64,000 bases of DNA, taken from positions 124,001 to 188,000 of the forward strand of contig MU130359.1 of the NCBI GenBank assembly GCA_015039465.1. The letters run 5' to 3'. Position 1 is the stretch's first letter. Each line of letters opens with the position of its first letter. Below are positions 32,726 through 44,633 of the stretch, piece after piece. The stretch is from Phlegmacium glaucopus. Lineage: Eukaryota > Basidiomycota > Agaricomycetes > Agaricales > Cortinariaceae. The notes under the pieces are model-generated. The model worked only from the letters and a program-made list of their open reading frames with translations, had not been told where the DNA came from and made no database searches. A program made the position numbers and the translations under genes.

Positions 32726-35700
32726 CTATTTCGGCTCGTCCTTGTTCCAAACACTCTCATGACGCACTACCAGCTCATTGGGTAGCAGAACCGCCCGGTC
32801 GACTGCGACTGGTAAGCCCCTATGTCTACCCCGGACCCTGTGGCAAATGATGAGCATGGAGCAAAATTCGTCGCCGAGTTACATATCACGTACATTATTA
32901 CAATAACAACCAGCTTTGATAGCGGTGACATCACTCCCACGAACGAAAAGTTATCCTGGAAAATCAAAGTCAAGGTGGGACAGAAGCTGTCAGGGAGAAA
33001 ATCCATATACATACCGATGGAAACCCAAGACTAAGCCCGATGCCTCCAAAAGCAGATACGAGTTCAAATATGATACGAAACAGATCAAACCATTTCTTGG
33101 ATTCATCAAGAAGGTTTTTTCGCTCAATGATAGCAATGATAAACACAGCCCAGACTAGCCACCAAATATCTACTCCGTACCATTAGAGACACTGCTCATA
33201 ACTTGCGTCAAGAGAGAAGATGAGACATACCGATAGACATCTGCCGGTGTAAGTGCCAACCAAGGTAGCGGCCTACACGCTCTCTTCTGGATGATAGTTT
33301 CCTTATATCATCAGGCTCCTCATCTTCATCATCAGGTGGAGCTTCGAAAATGCCAAGAGAGCGTTCCTCGTATCTAAATTTACAAATTAAACTTTCGCTC
33401 CTCACAAAAAAAAAACCTAGAGAATGTGACTCACACATTCGTGGACCGAATGCTCAGAGCGACCTGGCGTAAGAAAAAATGGTCGGAAAGGAGGAAAAAG
33501 GACAATAGGCAACATCAGTTACTTACAGGATAGACCTGTAATTTGGATACGTGATAAATAATGGCATTGAGACGTCTACATAGCACCTTACCGCAATGTA
33601 CATCATGACAACGTAAAGAAACCTGTTCATGATAAGCCATGGTCGACTGATTCGGACATAGAGAAGGGCTCACTGTAAGGCAGGTGCGAATGTAGCAAGA
33701 GGAAAGACCGCAAATCCAGATGCTCGAGTAGCCAACGCCTGAAATAAGCCTCCAATTACTTGTTGGCCTACTGGAATAGATTCATATGCAGGTAATCCAA
33801 GGTCTGTGTGAGCTTTAATCATCCCCTGATTAAAATTGAAGAGTAAGAAAGGAAGGGTACTTAAAACCAGAGACGCAATCCATTCGATAGCACTGTGGTT
33901 TAAGTTATTTAATATTGGAACGAAGGTGATGACAGATGGTGTCCACTCGCTTGAACAAAATGAGACAAATCACGAGAAACCAAGTTTGATGAGAAGGGAA
34001 TCTATGTGTTAATCTGTTAGCAATGATTTCCATGCGAGGATTCTGTACTTCAAACTAACAAGTACAAAAAGCATCTGGAAATAAACATTCTGCTTAGCGC
34101 CTTAGATGTCGGCAAACTTGGATTAGCCCGCCTACCTGCGAGGGTGATCAAGAAGGAATGAAAGGGTTTCATGTGTTTCGCAGTCTTTGGCACATATCTT
34201 CGAAAGAGTCCAACTGGAAAGGAATATAATGTCCATCTCTCATCCAAAGAGAACAAGATAGTACGTACATGATGAAGCGTAGGCTTAAAAGCGTTTTTTT
34301 TGTTTTGAGTATGACTTGACTAACCAGAGTATGAAGATGGTGCTACACACAAGATAGGCTTTGGTGTAAATAGAAAGAATGTTAGTGATAGGGGTCATGC
34401 GGATGAAGAAGTTAAACATACTAGAGCATGGTTTCCAGCCAAAATGGCGAACATCAATGCGACTGAAAGATGGCTATGAGGTTAGCATACCATCGACAAT
34501 GTTATTTATCGGCTTACACAACATAGGGTACGCATTTTGGAAAGGCAGCATCCCGCTAATGTTTTTCTTAATAACTCTCGGTAGATGAAGAGACGACGAC
34601 GGCATACAGGTCGACGAGTGACAATCCACCTCCTGTATATGCGCCCATTACTTGAAACAAAGAGAACCTAAGTAAGTATAAGCATCAGCGCAAAAGTTGA
34701 GCGAAATCAAAGCCAGAGTTCACCAAGGTTTTGTCACGAAACGAGGCTGAGACTCAAAGACGCTGTTATATGTGCTGATGGAAGACAGCCATGGCAAGAA
34801 TAGCACAAGCGCAACTAGCTGAGAAAAAACGAAATACTGAGTTGGAAAAATAGGGATCGTGAGCCTTTGCATGATTGAAAACAGAGGAAAAGACAATACG
34901 TACAGTAGGCACTAGATAGCTTAATAGCCGCAACGCACGATATTCTGTGCCTCCAATATCCTCCAGTTGCTCATCGGTCAACGAGTCCGTGTGGAAATTG
35001 GAGTTACGGCCAACCACCAAGCCACTGAAGTTGAGCCAAGGAACGGAGGATGCTTCCAATGTTGTCACAGTTGGCATCGTCATCTTCCTTTCTAGCTTAC
35101 GATATGTACGTGGAGCAGTATGTTTGATGGCTCGGTGAAGGAGGTTCAGGGGTCCGGGGAACCCGCCAAATCCCTTATGCTTCTGCGCTCTGACTCCATC
35201 AGAAGAACCTGGAACATCTGAAATCTTGTTGTTCTTGAATATCGTCGTATTTTTCCGAGGCACTATTCGACTATCTGGCAAAGCATGACCGGTGAGAGTG
35301 AATGATGGCAATAGAGGGTGATGGAAGGGTTGACCTACCGCGTGTCATTGATTTTCCATCAGAATTTGAAGTTACTGGTGCTCTTGATAACGATGAGACA
35401 CTTGTGGTCATCGCAAATTCGATGGCAGTAGGAGGTTTCTGTGTATGAACCTCAGTTTCGGGAGGAAGCTGCGTGCCCGGTGATCGAGGAGACGAAGAAA
35501 ATGTCTGTACAGCCGTTAGGATATGGGTTTCGTCTGGTGGCTTTTCCGTTTCGAAAGATTGTCTGGGTGGCACATCCATAGTACCCATAGGTGTTGGCGC
35601 AATGACCTGAACTCCAGGACTATGATCTTCTCCCTCCATGGACTTTTCTTGTTCTTGACGTATGGCTGGCTCTTGTTGTTTGAATGTTGCTATTGGAGAA

Positions 35701-36286
35701 GAAATACTTTTGACGACAGTTGAGTGTGATCGATATAAGCGAGGGTTTTTGCTCTGGGTCACAGTATATTCGCAATGTATTCGAAAAAACCTCCTATGGA
35801 TTCATTCATAAGCAACTCGCAGGTCGATTCAAGAGATAAGATACGCACTTCCTGACGAGCACCATAATCCAAGACACAAAAGTAACATCTCCCTAGTAAC
35901 CAACTGTTTTCAGAACACAATTGCAATAATGTCGAAGTGCTCAGAAAGCTCACAATTATCATGAGGAAATACAAGTTAAACTGCTGAAATACCGTTAATG
36001 TAGAAAGATTCACAGTAGATAGTCCAGTAACGGTCATTGCAGAATAGCAAAGAAACATGGAATCCAGAAATTTGACATGAAATCGACCATTTGAAGCGTA
36101 AAAGATTCCGGAGAATATGAGAGGTATCAAGGTGAATGCGATGAGGTGGAGTCGAAAGAAAGTCGCTTCTTCAACGATATAATCAGCGAACCTGATAAGT
36201 GCTGGTCGAGATTGAGGAGAGGTAATTTCGCCAGCCTCGTGTGTCCCACTGACATCCCTGTGAATATCGGAATCGAGAGTTGGCAT
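32726..36286 (-). CDS. TRK1: Potassium uptake transporter, TRK/HKT family
   Basis: A long many-exon gene from ATG 36284-36286 (MPTLDSDIHRDVSGTHEAGE) to TAG 32726-32728. The family has four membrane-pore-membrane units; I can see all four pore loops with the filter Gly: YSAMTVTGLSTVNLSTLTVF, GAYTGGGLSLVDL, LATRASGFAVFPLATFAP and VSAFGGIGLSLGFPS. Between the first and second units is a long hydrophilic Ser/Pro/Thr-rich loop (about 34950-35760), as in fungal Trk1. The C-terminus has the hallmark MVRGRHRGLPVAVDRAVLLP. The protein works in the plasma membrane for K+ uptake. The last exon is joined through an intron with donor GTACGTG inside the last membrane segment; not every middle intron was fixed. 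Same strand as the carrier gene upstream. Confidence 0.92.
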
Positions 36287-36473
36287 TTGACTGTAGCAGA
36301 ACAAAGGCTGGGGCCTGAGAACGATAGGAGATACGGAACTTGCTTAAGTTACTACTAGTAATGGTATAGAAGCTGCATCGGTGCTGAAGCGCACTTTGCG
36401 AGATAGATAAGTAAAGAAAGGTTGTAATTGAATGCTACTGAAATGATCTATGTACATCTGAACGCGCTATATA

Positions 36474-37857
36474 TCATGATGAGGATATAATTTTGATGAT
36501 ATTTTCATATACTGTGAATACGATTCCTCCACTCAGCTGTACTACAGGGTTAGGAAATCACTATTAGGCAGGGGAAGGATAATAAACTTACCACTAAACG
36601 AGCTAGCCTCGGCGTTGTTCCCGTCCAAAACCGAAGTATCCCTTCTTCCGTGAAGATGCGGTATGCACAATGAAATGAGTTGCGGTATAGTGACCGCGCC
36701 TCTAATGACTGCATGCGTGTTTTGATGACACTGTTGAAGGTTACTAAGTTAAAAACACACACTGTGATAAAACTGACTTACTCTAGAGGCATTGTCGTGT
36801 ACACAGTAACTAAACCCGCGATTCCGCCAATTCCAAAGGTTATTGCACTGGGAAGTTGTTGTCCAGGGCGCGCAGTCCCTTGAACAAATTGCTTCAGAGT
36901 GGCATAAGTCGTGAATCGGACAGCAGAATTTGCTCCTTGGCGCATCATCTTTGAAAAAAAAAACCCGCAGATGAATTTCAAACAAAGAAAATACAACTCG
37001 ATCGTGAAATTGACGTACAACTGGAAATAGCCCTCTATAGATGCCAAAAATACCCTCTTGTCTAATGATAGATGCTGTTCCGTGAATCAAACCCCGATAT
37101 TGTGGATTGGGCCGTTTCGCGTCATCTATAAGTTTTGTTCTACGTGACGCTTCGTTTCAGAATGGTTTTTAAAGAAGCATATCCTGTACATACTTGATGG
37201 TTTCAGAAGGGGTCACTGCAAAAATCGCTTCCATCATGCCAGCTCCTAGTCCAGCTGAGAGAACGATAAGGACGACTCCAAATCTTTTACGGTAGTCGGG
37301 ATCTCGCACCTAAAAGACTTCTTGGTGCGCTCACTTTCCCCTAGAGTTACGAGATACGTTTAAGAAAGTGAGCAAAACGCAGAGAAAGTTAAGTCGCCAT
37401 ACCTCAGAATCAGCCAGCTTCTGCTTGAAATGATCATAGCTCACGAAACGCACGCCAGCTTTGACAGAATTTCCAACGACTAAAGCTGTGCATCCCGAAT
37501 ACAAGCCAGCAATTCCCTTAGTTCGTAACGTATCTTTGATGATGGAGATTGGTTTCTCTTTCTGTAAAATTCACGTCGGATCAAGGTTTTTTTGACGTAA
37601 GATGGGAGGTTTCAAACTAACTTTGCCGCTAAATTGGGACCGCGTTTTGACAAACTCCGTAGGATATGTCACGAATCTGTCATTCTATAGTCATTTGAGA
37701 TAAACGAAAGCGGTTAAATAGCTAGTACTTACGCCTCAATCGCGCCTGCAGTCGCTCCTGCAAACCTGACCAAGAAAAGATTAGCAAACACCGGAATTCA
37801 GAAGGCACATGTCTCTTACAATGAATGAAGAGGTTTTTCTTTCTTTGAAGCGACCAT
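36474..37857 (-). CDS. CTP1: Mitochondrial tricarboxylate (citrate) carrier
   Basis: About eight exons from ATG 37855-37857 (MVASKKEKPLHS) to TGA 36474-36476. Three solute-carrier repeats are visible by their Pro-x-Asp/Glu-x-x-Lys motifs: VTYPTEFVKTRSQFSGK, FAVTPSETIKTKLIDD and, after splicing, MPLDVIKTRMQSLEARS. Between them are GVRFVSYDHFKQKL and RQGANSAVRFTTYATLKQF. The C-terminus is GGIVFTVYENIIKIISSS. The RQGxNxAVRF pattern and the SQF after repeat 1 point to the citrate/tricarboxylate group that exchanges mitochondrial citrate for malate in the inner membrane. Length fits the family (about 300 residues). Its start codon is only 117 bp from that of HEM4 on the other strand. Confidence 0.9.
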
Positions 37858-37974
37858 TATGGGATGTTGGAAGCGTTGAAAGCTTTCAACAAGTTGGCCA
37901 AGAGTTGGCTTGAAGAATGTAACAAAAAGTGACACCGGAGTAACAGCACATGCCATCCTTGTTCACAACGCTAT
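37858..37974. promoter_or_regulatory. Short divergent promoter between CTP1 and HEM4
   Basis: Only 117 bp separate the two start codons, so the two transcripts must start here or inside each other's 5' ends. A CCAAC/GTTGG element pair is visible near 37885-37905. No specific factor site is assigned. Confidence 0.55.
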
Positions 37975-38966
37975 ATGGCGAACGTTATATTGCTTAGAGA
38001 CCGTTCTGAGGATACCCCTGACCAATATGAGGCTGCATTCTCAGCAGCAGGATATCATCCAATATCTATACCAGTCCTCGAAACTTTCCATACAAACATC
38101 CCACATCTACGGGATATCATCCAGAAGGGGCCGAAGGTATCTGGTTATAAAGGGGTCATCATAACAAGCAAGAGATCGTGTGATGCCTGGAAAGAGGCTC
38201 TCCAGCTTTTATCAGATTCTGCACCAGATTATACCCACACGATAGGTTGGTGTTTCTACTCTGTGCATTCTTTTCAAGTCAAAATCTTCAAGGTTTGCTT
38301 CTCTCAGCGAGATGGTGTGAGATACCGTTCTATGTCGTTGGGCAGGCTACAGCGTCAGCCCTGACAGGTGTCTTTGGGGCTTACGAGCATCTGGGTCTTA
38401 CATCACTTGATGTGCGGGGTCAATCGTCTGGCAATGCCACTGCCCTTGCTTCCTTTATCCTAGAAGATCCCGATAAGCCGTCGGTGCTGCTATACCTGAC
38501 AGGCGATAAGAATCGCGACACTTTGACTCACGTTCTCCATGGGGGTGGTATTTCATTAGAGCCTCTCCAAACTTATAGGACAGAAGGATCCCCTTCATTT
38601 GCAAAGAATTTAGCCACTGCCGTTGAGACCTCGTCACAAGGTATGTTATACATTCTCGACGGCTCATGGGTGTCCAAAATTTTGTTATTGCTAGGTCACC
38701 ACTACTGGTGGATTGTCTTTTTTGCTCCATCCGCCGCAGCTTTCGTCTTCCCAATATTAAGGAACCACTTCGAGCTCCGGACGTCGCAATCGTCAGGTAC
38801 CTCAGAACTTCTTCAAGCAAGAGTCGCGGCGATAGGACCGACGACTTACTCATTCTTGCATGACGAACTCCATCTTGAGGTAGATGTCACAGCTCAGAAA
38901 CCCTCACCTGAAGATATCGTCGCTTCCATCACAACCTACGAGGGACGCTCTAAGATACCTTCCTGA
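37975..38966 (+). CDS. HEM4: Uroporphyrinogen-III synthase
   Basis: Three exons with introns at about 38246-38310 (phase 1) and 38641-38694 (phase 1) give a protein of roughly 290 residues. It begins MANVILLRDRSEDTPDQYEA, then YHPISIPVLETFHTNI and KGVIITSKRSCDAWKEAL, the first Rossmann-like lobe. IPFYVVGQATASAL, SVLLYLTGDKNRDTL and ISLEPLQTYRTEGSP form the second lobe and linker; WIVFFAPSAAAFVFPIL and VAAIGPTTYSFLHDE complete the fold. The enzyme closes hydroxymethylbilane with inversion of ring D to make uroporphyrinogen III, the fourth step of heme synthesis, in the cytosol. Sequence conservation is low in this family, but motif order and the UROS-type spacing are clear. It is divergent from CTP1 and convergent with the next gene. 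Confidence 0.9.
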
Positions 38967-39195
38967 TTGACTATCAAAGAATTCATTTCTTGAACGATTG
39001 TAGTTACAATCCCATCATTCAATGTACTTATATTCTGGATATGGACTATGTCAGCGCAGTCCTATTCTCACCTCCACATCCTTGGTCATGAGTCCAAGAG
39101 TGAGCGACCACGGTTGATACTCGCAATGAAATCTGCTAATTTATCATATACTTATGGCATATAAGATGCGAAATAGTGTAGCGGGCAGAGCCAAA

Positions 39196-40767
39196 TTAAT
39201 CATCCAATTCATCTTCCTCGTCTTCTTCCTCAACTCCTGTGCCAACAAAAGCGTTTTCAACAATATCAACAGCCATTTCAAGAGCGGCACGCGACATGCG
39301 AGGCATAGCTCCTGGTCGCAGTAGTGGATGCTCGGCGGGATCAAGTTCACGGTCCTCATCTTCGAGGTCTTCCGTTGTATCGGCGTTTCCATCGGAGCCA
39401 CGTTCACCCCTGCTCCCACCTTCATTTTCATTGTCCCCGTCTTCCGATGAGGTTTCTTCGGATGAACCCTCTGACCCATCTAAATCAGATACGCTGGCTG
39501 AAAAGTCGTCATCGTCGTCATCAGAGCCCTCTGTTAATGCATGGATCGTCAATGGTCCAGTGGGCTGAACTTTCGGAGACTGTTGTTCCTCTGGTATCGT
39601 CCTCTTCCTCTGGTTTCCAAATAGATGACGATGGCGCCGCACCCATTCATTGATGCCTTCCTTTTCTTTCGCATCGACCATTCCAAATTCTGTCTCCTCT
39701 ACAACATCTTCTTTATCGTAATGGATATATTCTGGGCTACTTTTTCGTGCGAGAATGACAGAGCATGTTCGTCCGCTGCCTACAATCCGCAAGCCTTCCA
39801 TTTTGTTAATCAGGTCACCGACAGGCCAAAACTCGCATGGTTTGCTTTCCCCCCACAATATGCCGTCTTTAGAAAACCACAAATTCCCGGACTTGGCTGC
39901 ACGATAGGCTTCAGCACCCGGGATGCCGCCGACACCTGCATTACTTCCGATACCAGGACATGCGCTCTTGAAGACATCTACCGTGGGCTCTATGATGGGA
40001 ATAGCAAGGTGGGACAAAAATTCCCGTAGTGACGGAAGCGTAGGAGCGCCTTTGGCTAGTTTACTGTTATGACTCATAGCATCGGGATACGTTGTTATTG
40101 AGAAATTGGATGCACAGACTGCGTCAGTCCCGAAGATGAGCTGTTGATTATCTGGAGAAGGCCTCCCTGGTATGGGTTTTCCTCGGTCTGGAATATCGGA
40201 AGAAAGGACGATGACTGTCCAATGAGGTTTCGCTTTTCCTCGCGTAGGTACAATAAATGCCCTTTTCATCGATGAGACAGAAATAGTGCCTTCTACGGCA
40301 TGAGAAGTTGGGTTAGTGAACTTGATGACGTTCTTGTGAATTGTAATGTCCACTTTCTTGCGAATTGGAGAAGTCGCAGAGAGTGCATGGAGAGTCATCA
40401 AAGGATCGCCACTACTATCAATCTCTGTTAGTTGTTCAGGTTGTCCTAGCCCCACTCGTGGCCGTTTAGATTGTTGAGAATTGGCGTCATCCATCTGATC
40501 TTCATTGATATCTCTAGCGCGTTTCTTGTCCAAATATGAAGATGTAAGATTTGAGAGAACGTTACGCGTGGCTGCTTGTTTTTCAGACCATTGTTCATAG
40601 ATATCCTTTGAGGCATCGGGTGAATGTTCCGCTCCACTTAAAAAGCGAATCAGGTTTTCAAAGATGGATTCGTTCACTGGGGAAGTACACCAGTCCCGCA
40701 GTTTTGATGCGATTTCGATGGGAAGAGAAGGTAGTATGGATCGCAAATAATGTGTTTCGGAGGTCAT
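39196..40767 (-). CDS. Histone chaperone, Rtt106-like (double PH fold), intronless
   Basis: One uninterrupted frame of 523 residues from ATG 40765-40767. The N-terminal 100 residues are helical and end in basic KKRARD and SKRPRVG clusters, likely nuclear signals. Residues about 130-380 have the Rttp106/FACT-Spt16-middle pattern (VDITIHKNVIKFTNP, KPHWTVIVLSSDIPDRGKP, NLWFSKDGILWGESKPCEFW, SVILARKSSPEYIHYDKEDV, TEFGMVDAKEKEGINEWVRR). The C-terminal 110 residues are very rich in Asp, Glu, Ser and Gly, ending EEEDEEDELDD. Proteins of this family bind histones H3-H4 and deposit them behind the replication fork or during transcription. The acidic tail fits histone binding. Absence of introns is unusual among its neighbours. 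Confidence 0.85.
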   Translation of the reverse strand: MTSETHYLRSILPSLPIEIASKLRDWCTSPVNESIFENLIRFLSGAEHSPDASKDIYEQWSEKQAATRNVLSNLTSSYLDKKRARDINEDQMDDANSQQSKRPRVGLGQPEQLTEIDSSGDPLMTLHALSATSPIRKKVDITIHKNVIKFTNPTSHAVEGTISVSSMKRAFIVPTRGKAKPHWTVIVLSSDIPDRGKPIPGRPSPDNQQLIFGTDAVCASNFSITTYPDAMSHNSKLAKGAPTLPSLREFLSHLAIPIIEPTVDVFKSACPGIGSNAGVGGIPGAEAYRAAKSGNLWFSKDGILWGESKPCEFWPVGDLINKMEGLRIVGSGRTCSVILARKSSPEYIHYDKEDVVEETEFGMVDAKEKEGINEWVRRHRHLFGNQRKRTIPEEQQSPKVQPTGPLTIHALTEGSDDDDDDFSASVSDLDGSEGSSEETSSEDGDNENEGGSRGERGSDGNADTTEDLEDEDRELDPAEHPLLRPGAMPRMSRAALEMAVDIVENAFVGTGVEEEDEEDELDD

Positions 40768-41487
40768 TGTTAACGAAAGTCAAAAGCTGTCAGGACACGT
40801 GACCCAACAATACACCACCAAAAACTGTCCCACTGTACAATATTCTACACAACATTCAACCATCGACTTTTCTAATGAAATTTCTTTCTCTGCTTAATAA
40901 TTACCCTTTCAAGCGGTCCGTCGCGGTCGATGACTCTTTCCAATGACATACAGACAGCATCGCATGGCGCGCAATTACCACATGTACTCAGAATATCTAT
41001 CTTCCTCAGGAGGAAGCTATTCATTATTATTATACTAAAGACTCCCAAGGGCCGAAAAGTCCGAGACGTCCACCAATGCCCCCTCCAACCTACTGCGACG
41101 CTAACAATGTTTACCCCTCTCAAGTGTTGTAATCACTGTTAGCTACCTTCATTGTTCTATTACTGCTGCCCCCCGCCGACTTCCCAGAAGTTAAACGGGT
41201 CGGTGCGCCACTACAAATATACAACTGATTGACAAGCGTATGTGAACATCAAAACCGATAAAGATCATCTTCCCGCTTACTTTCCCTCCTACTTGGTCGG
41301 GTGGTTCCTTTTCCAGATAAGCATAGGAAAAGTTTCCGCCTGACCTACCAATGGTCCACACACTACTCACTCGAAACATGTCTTTTCAAACAACATATGG
41401 GAAACGTCTCTAAATCGGAGTAGACTATCTCCCACTGTGTCCTTTGGATTTAAACCTCAACCAGTGGTTTGCTTCCCAGTAGACGAC
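40768..41487. other. Intergenic between divergent genes
   Basis: Promoter region for the Rtt106-like gene (left) and the amidohydrolase gene (right). A minus-strand open frame (40872-41123) with CGNCAPCDAVC looks tempting but has no partner exons. No RNA gene seen. Confidence 0.5.
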
Positions 41488-43120
41488 ATGTTTCCTTCCA
41501 AGCAAACTTCCTTGGGCCTTTTATTCCTTCTTTCGTCTGGTACTGTTGCTAGGAACTGGCACGACACCGGTGGCGGGATCATATTAGAGGAGGCATGGAC
41601 TATTCCTGACCTTCTCTTCCAAGTGGGGTTTGTTTCAAACCAACTTATTCTCGCTATTTTTTTTTTACTAACGCACTCGTAGTAATACTACTGCTGCCTT
41701 TGGTACGTTATCATAACTTCTTCAGTGATGACATTGCCAAAATAACTTTCACCCCGTAGGTGGTACAAATGCAGAACTCAAAGCCAATCTTCTCGACATT
41801 CACAATCAACGTCTAGCACTCATGAATGCCAATGACATCGACTTCGTGAGATCCGATCAACGCTGCTCCCTGCTTTTCTCCGCCTTAATTGATTTCCACC
41901 TCTCCAAATAGATGGTTCTATCCTGTACCCAACCGTGCATTCAAGGTTTCAGTGATCCAGTTGCTGCAGCCGCCATGGCTGTCACTGTTAACAATGACCT
42001 GGCTTCCTCAATTGCGAATAATACCGAGCGATTCGGCGGTTTCGCCGCGCTTTCCATGCATAATGCCACAGAAGCTGCTCTAGAACTCCAACGTTCAGTT
42101 ACAGAGCTTGGTTTTTTAGGTATCTTTTCCATGCTTTCATGTGTTGAATCAAGAGTTGATTTCTTATCAGGCGCATTGTTGAATGATTACCAACAGTCTG
42201 GATCTGACGGCAGTAAGTCTCTCCTCAACCGTCCTGCTAACGTAAATATTGAATCGCCCATACAGATACGTTATTATACTACGACCAGCCAGAATACGAC
42301 GTTTTCTGGCAAATGGTGTCAGACTTAGACGTGCCAGTTTACTTCCATCCACGCACGAACATACCGGAAATAATTACTTTCGAATACCAGCATGCACGCT
42401 TTTTGCTGGGTCCAGCGCAGGAGTTTACTGCACTCTCGACCCATATCTTAGGGTAAGCCTGACTGAACCTTCTCTCCGATCAATCGATTTAGTGTTGAAA
42501 TAATTGAAAGTCTATGCACAAATGGTGTATTTGAGTTAGTACTTCCCACCTACTCCCGATTCTTTGAATCTAAAAGTCATTTTTCGCGAATTTAACCGCA
42601 GTCGCTTCCCCAACCTCAAGATCATTGTTGGGCACTTGGGCGAGAGAATCCCCTCTGACCTCAATCGCATCGACACTCGTATGTCAGAAATTCAAACATG
42701 TGTTTTTTTTTTCTTGCCGCTCTAAATTATTTCTTCCACTTTTGCATGGCAGAACTTCTCCGCCAAGTTATCAATGGCATGCCCATGAAAAAAAATGTTA
42801 CCACCTACTTCCATACTAACATTTTCGAAACCACCTCTGGGAACTTTGCCACTGAGCTTTTGAAGTTCCATATCAACCAGATTGGGTTAGATAGGATAAT
42901 GTATTCTATCGATTATCCATTTGTGAGTCATTGCCACTCGCTTTCATACCCCCTCATCCATGTCTTTAATGCTTTGCCTTTTTCTTTTTCTTTTGTATTA
43001 AAGGTGGCAATACCAGATGGGGCCACTTGGATCAATACTCTGACGACGGTGTTGCCAAAACCGGGGTTGGAATCGCTGAGACGCGATTTGGCTATCAAAG
43101 TTCTACGCCTGAATGACTGA
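41488..43120 (+). CDS. Secreted amidohydrolase-2/ACMSD family protein (dihydroxybenzoate decarboxylase-like)
   Basis: A many-exon gene from ATG 41488 to TGA 43118-43120. The N-terminus MFPSKQTSLGLLFLLSSGTV is a good signal peptide, followed by GGGIILEEAWTIPDLL, the family's start (usually the very N-terminus of the enzyme). Exons 41488-41627, 41683-41702 (only 20 nt) and 41760 onward join in frame. Later landmarks: LKANLLDIHNQRLALMNAND, MVLSCTQPCIQG, DVPVYFHPRTNIPE with a metal-type His, FPNLKIIVGHLGERIPSDL, and IMYSIDYPF with the conserved Asp. This set is that of 2,3-dihydroxybenzoate/gamma-resorcylate decarboxylases and ACMSD relatives, zinc- or manganese-dependent TIM-barrel enzymes acting on aromatic acids. 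Family members are usually cytosolic, so secretion is notable. Substrate is not deducible. Confidence 0.88.
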
Positions 43121-44107
43121 ACCACTGGCCTCTGTTCAATATGTACATTTTGGGGGGTTCTTTTCCTGCCTCTTGTTGGACATATATATATAGTGGGTCT
43201 CAAATCCGTGAAACACTGTACCACTTTCTGACGTATGGAAAGGAAGAGAGTTTTATTTTTCCCTTCCCAGTTGTTTCGCTTCGTTATCTTCTCAACACGG
43301 TACCTTGCCAATGCTTGTATAGCTCGTGCTATCAATGTGAACCAAAAAAATCTTGTTACATACATACATCTTGAACCTCAGTCCTCTCAGCCAACCCCCA
43401 TCATGATGCTTCATCTATCGTTCATCTCAAAATGATTTCATATTTCTCATTGTTTTGGCTGCCAGTGGGTTTCCGATTGCAAGCTTTCCACGACGTATTA
43501 TTTCCGTTTCTTCAAAACAAGTATGGTTCCTCCTAATTCCGGTTCTTCTCTTGCAATGCACTGGTTACCAATCCTTACGCTCACTGTACCGGGTTCACTA
43601 ATAACGTGCCAGTTAGCAGAGAAGTGTTTCATCTTAATAGGTAAAATGACATGCCAAACGCCTGCACCTGCAGTGTCTATAATCTCCACATGCGTACCCT
43701 TAATTTTGTCTCACTAAATTTAGTGTGTACTGCCTCAGGCTAGCCTATCGTATGCAAAGAGATTTGTGGAAAGAGCTTGGCTTTCTCGTGGTGCTTGTCG
43801 GCTTCTCTACTGTTCAAGTTCTACGTCTCACATTATCTATGCCAAGACTTGTACACATAACAAGTCAGACAAGAGGAAGGAGCAATTTGGTGATATAGGG
43901 CAACATTTTTGGCCACTTCTAGTGGAGGCGCAATGCAATTTTGGAATATATGTTAAACTCGACCGCGGGGGAAAGGGGGAATAATCTATGATGACAAGTC
44001 CAAATCTGAGGTCCAATACTAATCAACAGAGCTCATAAAATGTCTAATACGGCCCATATTACACAACAATGCAAACAAAAACTCGAGCAATGAAATAAAA
44101 AATGGAT
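43121..44107. other. Intergenic, one weak candidate exon
   Basis: On the minus strand, 43700-43498 can read KGTHVEIIDTAGAGVWHVIL and on to GNQCIAREEPELGGTILVLK, which has protein-like composition and an AG before it, but no start exon could be found. The rest is AT-rich spacer and 3' flank of both neighbours. Confidence 0.4.
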
Positions 44108-44524
44108 TTATGCAACAACAGCGGCAAGCAGACCAGCGAAAACACCCATGGCTACCCCGTTAACGTTGTTTCCGACGGCCGCATTCGTGGAGGTGGCAGT
44201 GGCAGTACTCAAGATAGAGCTTATGACGGACGAAGCCTGTGAGGAACGGACTGAAGAGACCGAACTGGCAACGGAGCTGATAACGGAGCTGACGGAGCTC
44301 AGGACACTGGATTGCGTAGCTTCGGAAGTCGTGCTAGTGGATTCGGACGACGTTTCGCTAGTTGTTCTAAAGAATATAAAGATGAGATTTCGAGTGACTT
44401 GTGAAGGCGCGGTTGCTTACTCAGGGATGGAAGTAGTTGGAGTAACAGTTGGGGTAACGGTAACTGTGTCTTGCGCAACGACAGATAAAGCGAAGAGGGT
44501 GAATGCGATGATGGGGAACTTCAT
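44108..44524 (-). CDS. Small Ser/Thr/Val-rich secreted protein with GPI-type tail
   Basis: Two exons, 44524-44421 and 44366-44108, joined by a 54-nt GT-AG intron in phase 2, give 120 residues. The start MKFPIIAFTLFALSVVAQ is a signal peptide. After TVTVTPTVTPTTSIPE comes a region made almost only of Ser, Thr, Val and Ala (SSVLSSVSSVISSVASSVSS). The end NGVAMGVFAGLLAAVVA is hydrophobic and preceded by Asn/Gly, as in GPI-anchored proteins. The layout matches the protein at 1960-2434, but the sequences are not close. A longer open frame on the plus strand over the same bases is a shadow of the Ser/Val repeats: it lacks a signal and would be cut by the splice sites. Likely a wall or surface mannoprotein; exact role unknown. 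Confidence 0.8.
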
Positions 44525-44633
44525 TTCTTCGGTAAATAAAAAGGGGCGATTTTTTTTCTTTGTGTGTATGAAGTAGATGGTGGGTGTAATCGGTGAAGGA
44601 AGAAAATCGATGAATAAATGAATTTATAGGTGG

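Noticed and set aside
40872..41123. Minus-strand open frame with CGNCAPCDAVC, resembling a deaminase or zinc motif
   Set aside because: Spacing does not fit a known deaminase site, no other exons were found, and it lies in a divergent promoter region.
41165..41215. Possible 5S rRNA fragment (AGAAGTTAAACGGGTCGGTG)
   Set aside because: Only a short resemblance; no flanking 5S arms or internal promoter pattern.
44148..44576. 142-codon plus-strand open frame
   Set aside because: Shadow of the spliced GPI-type gene on the minus strand, which has signal peptide, intron and tail.
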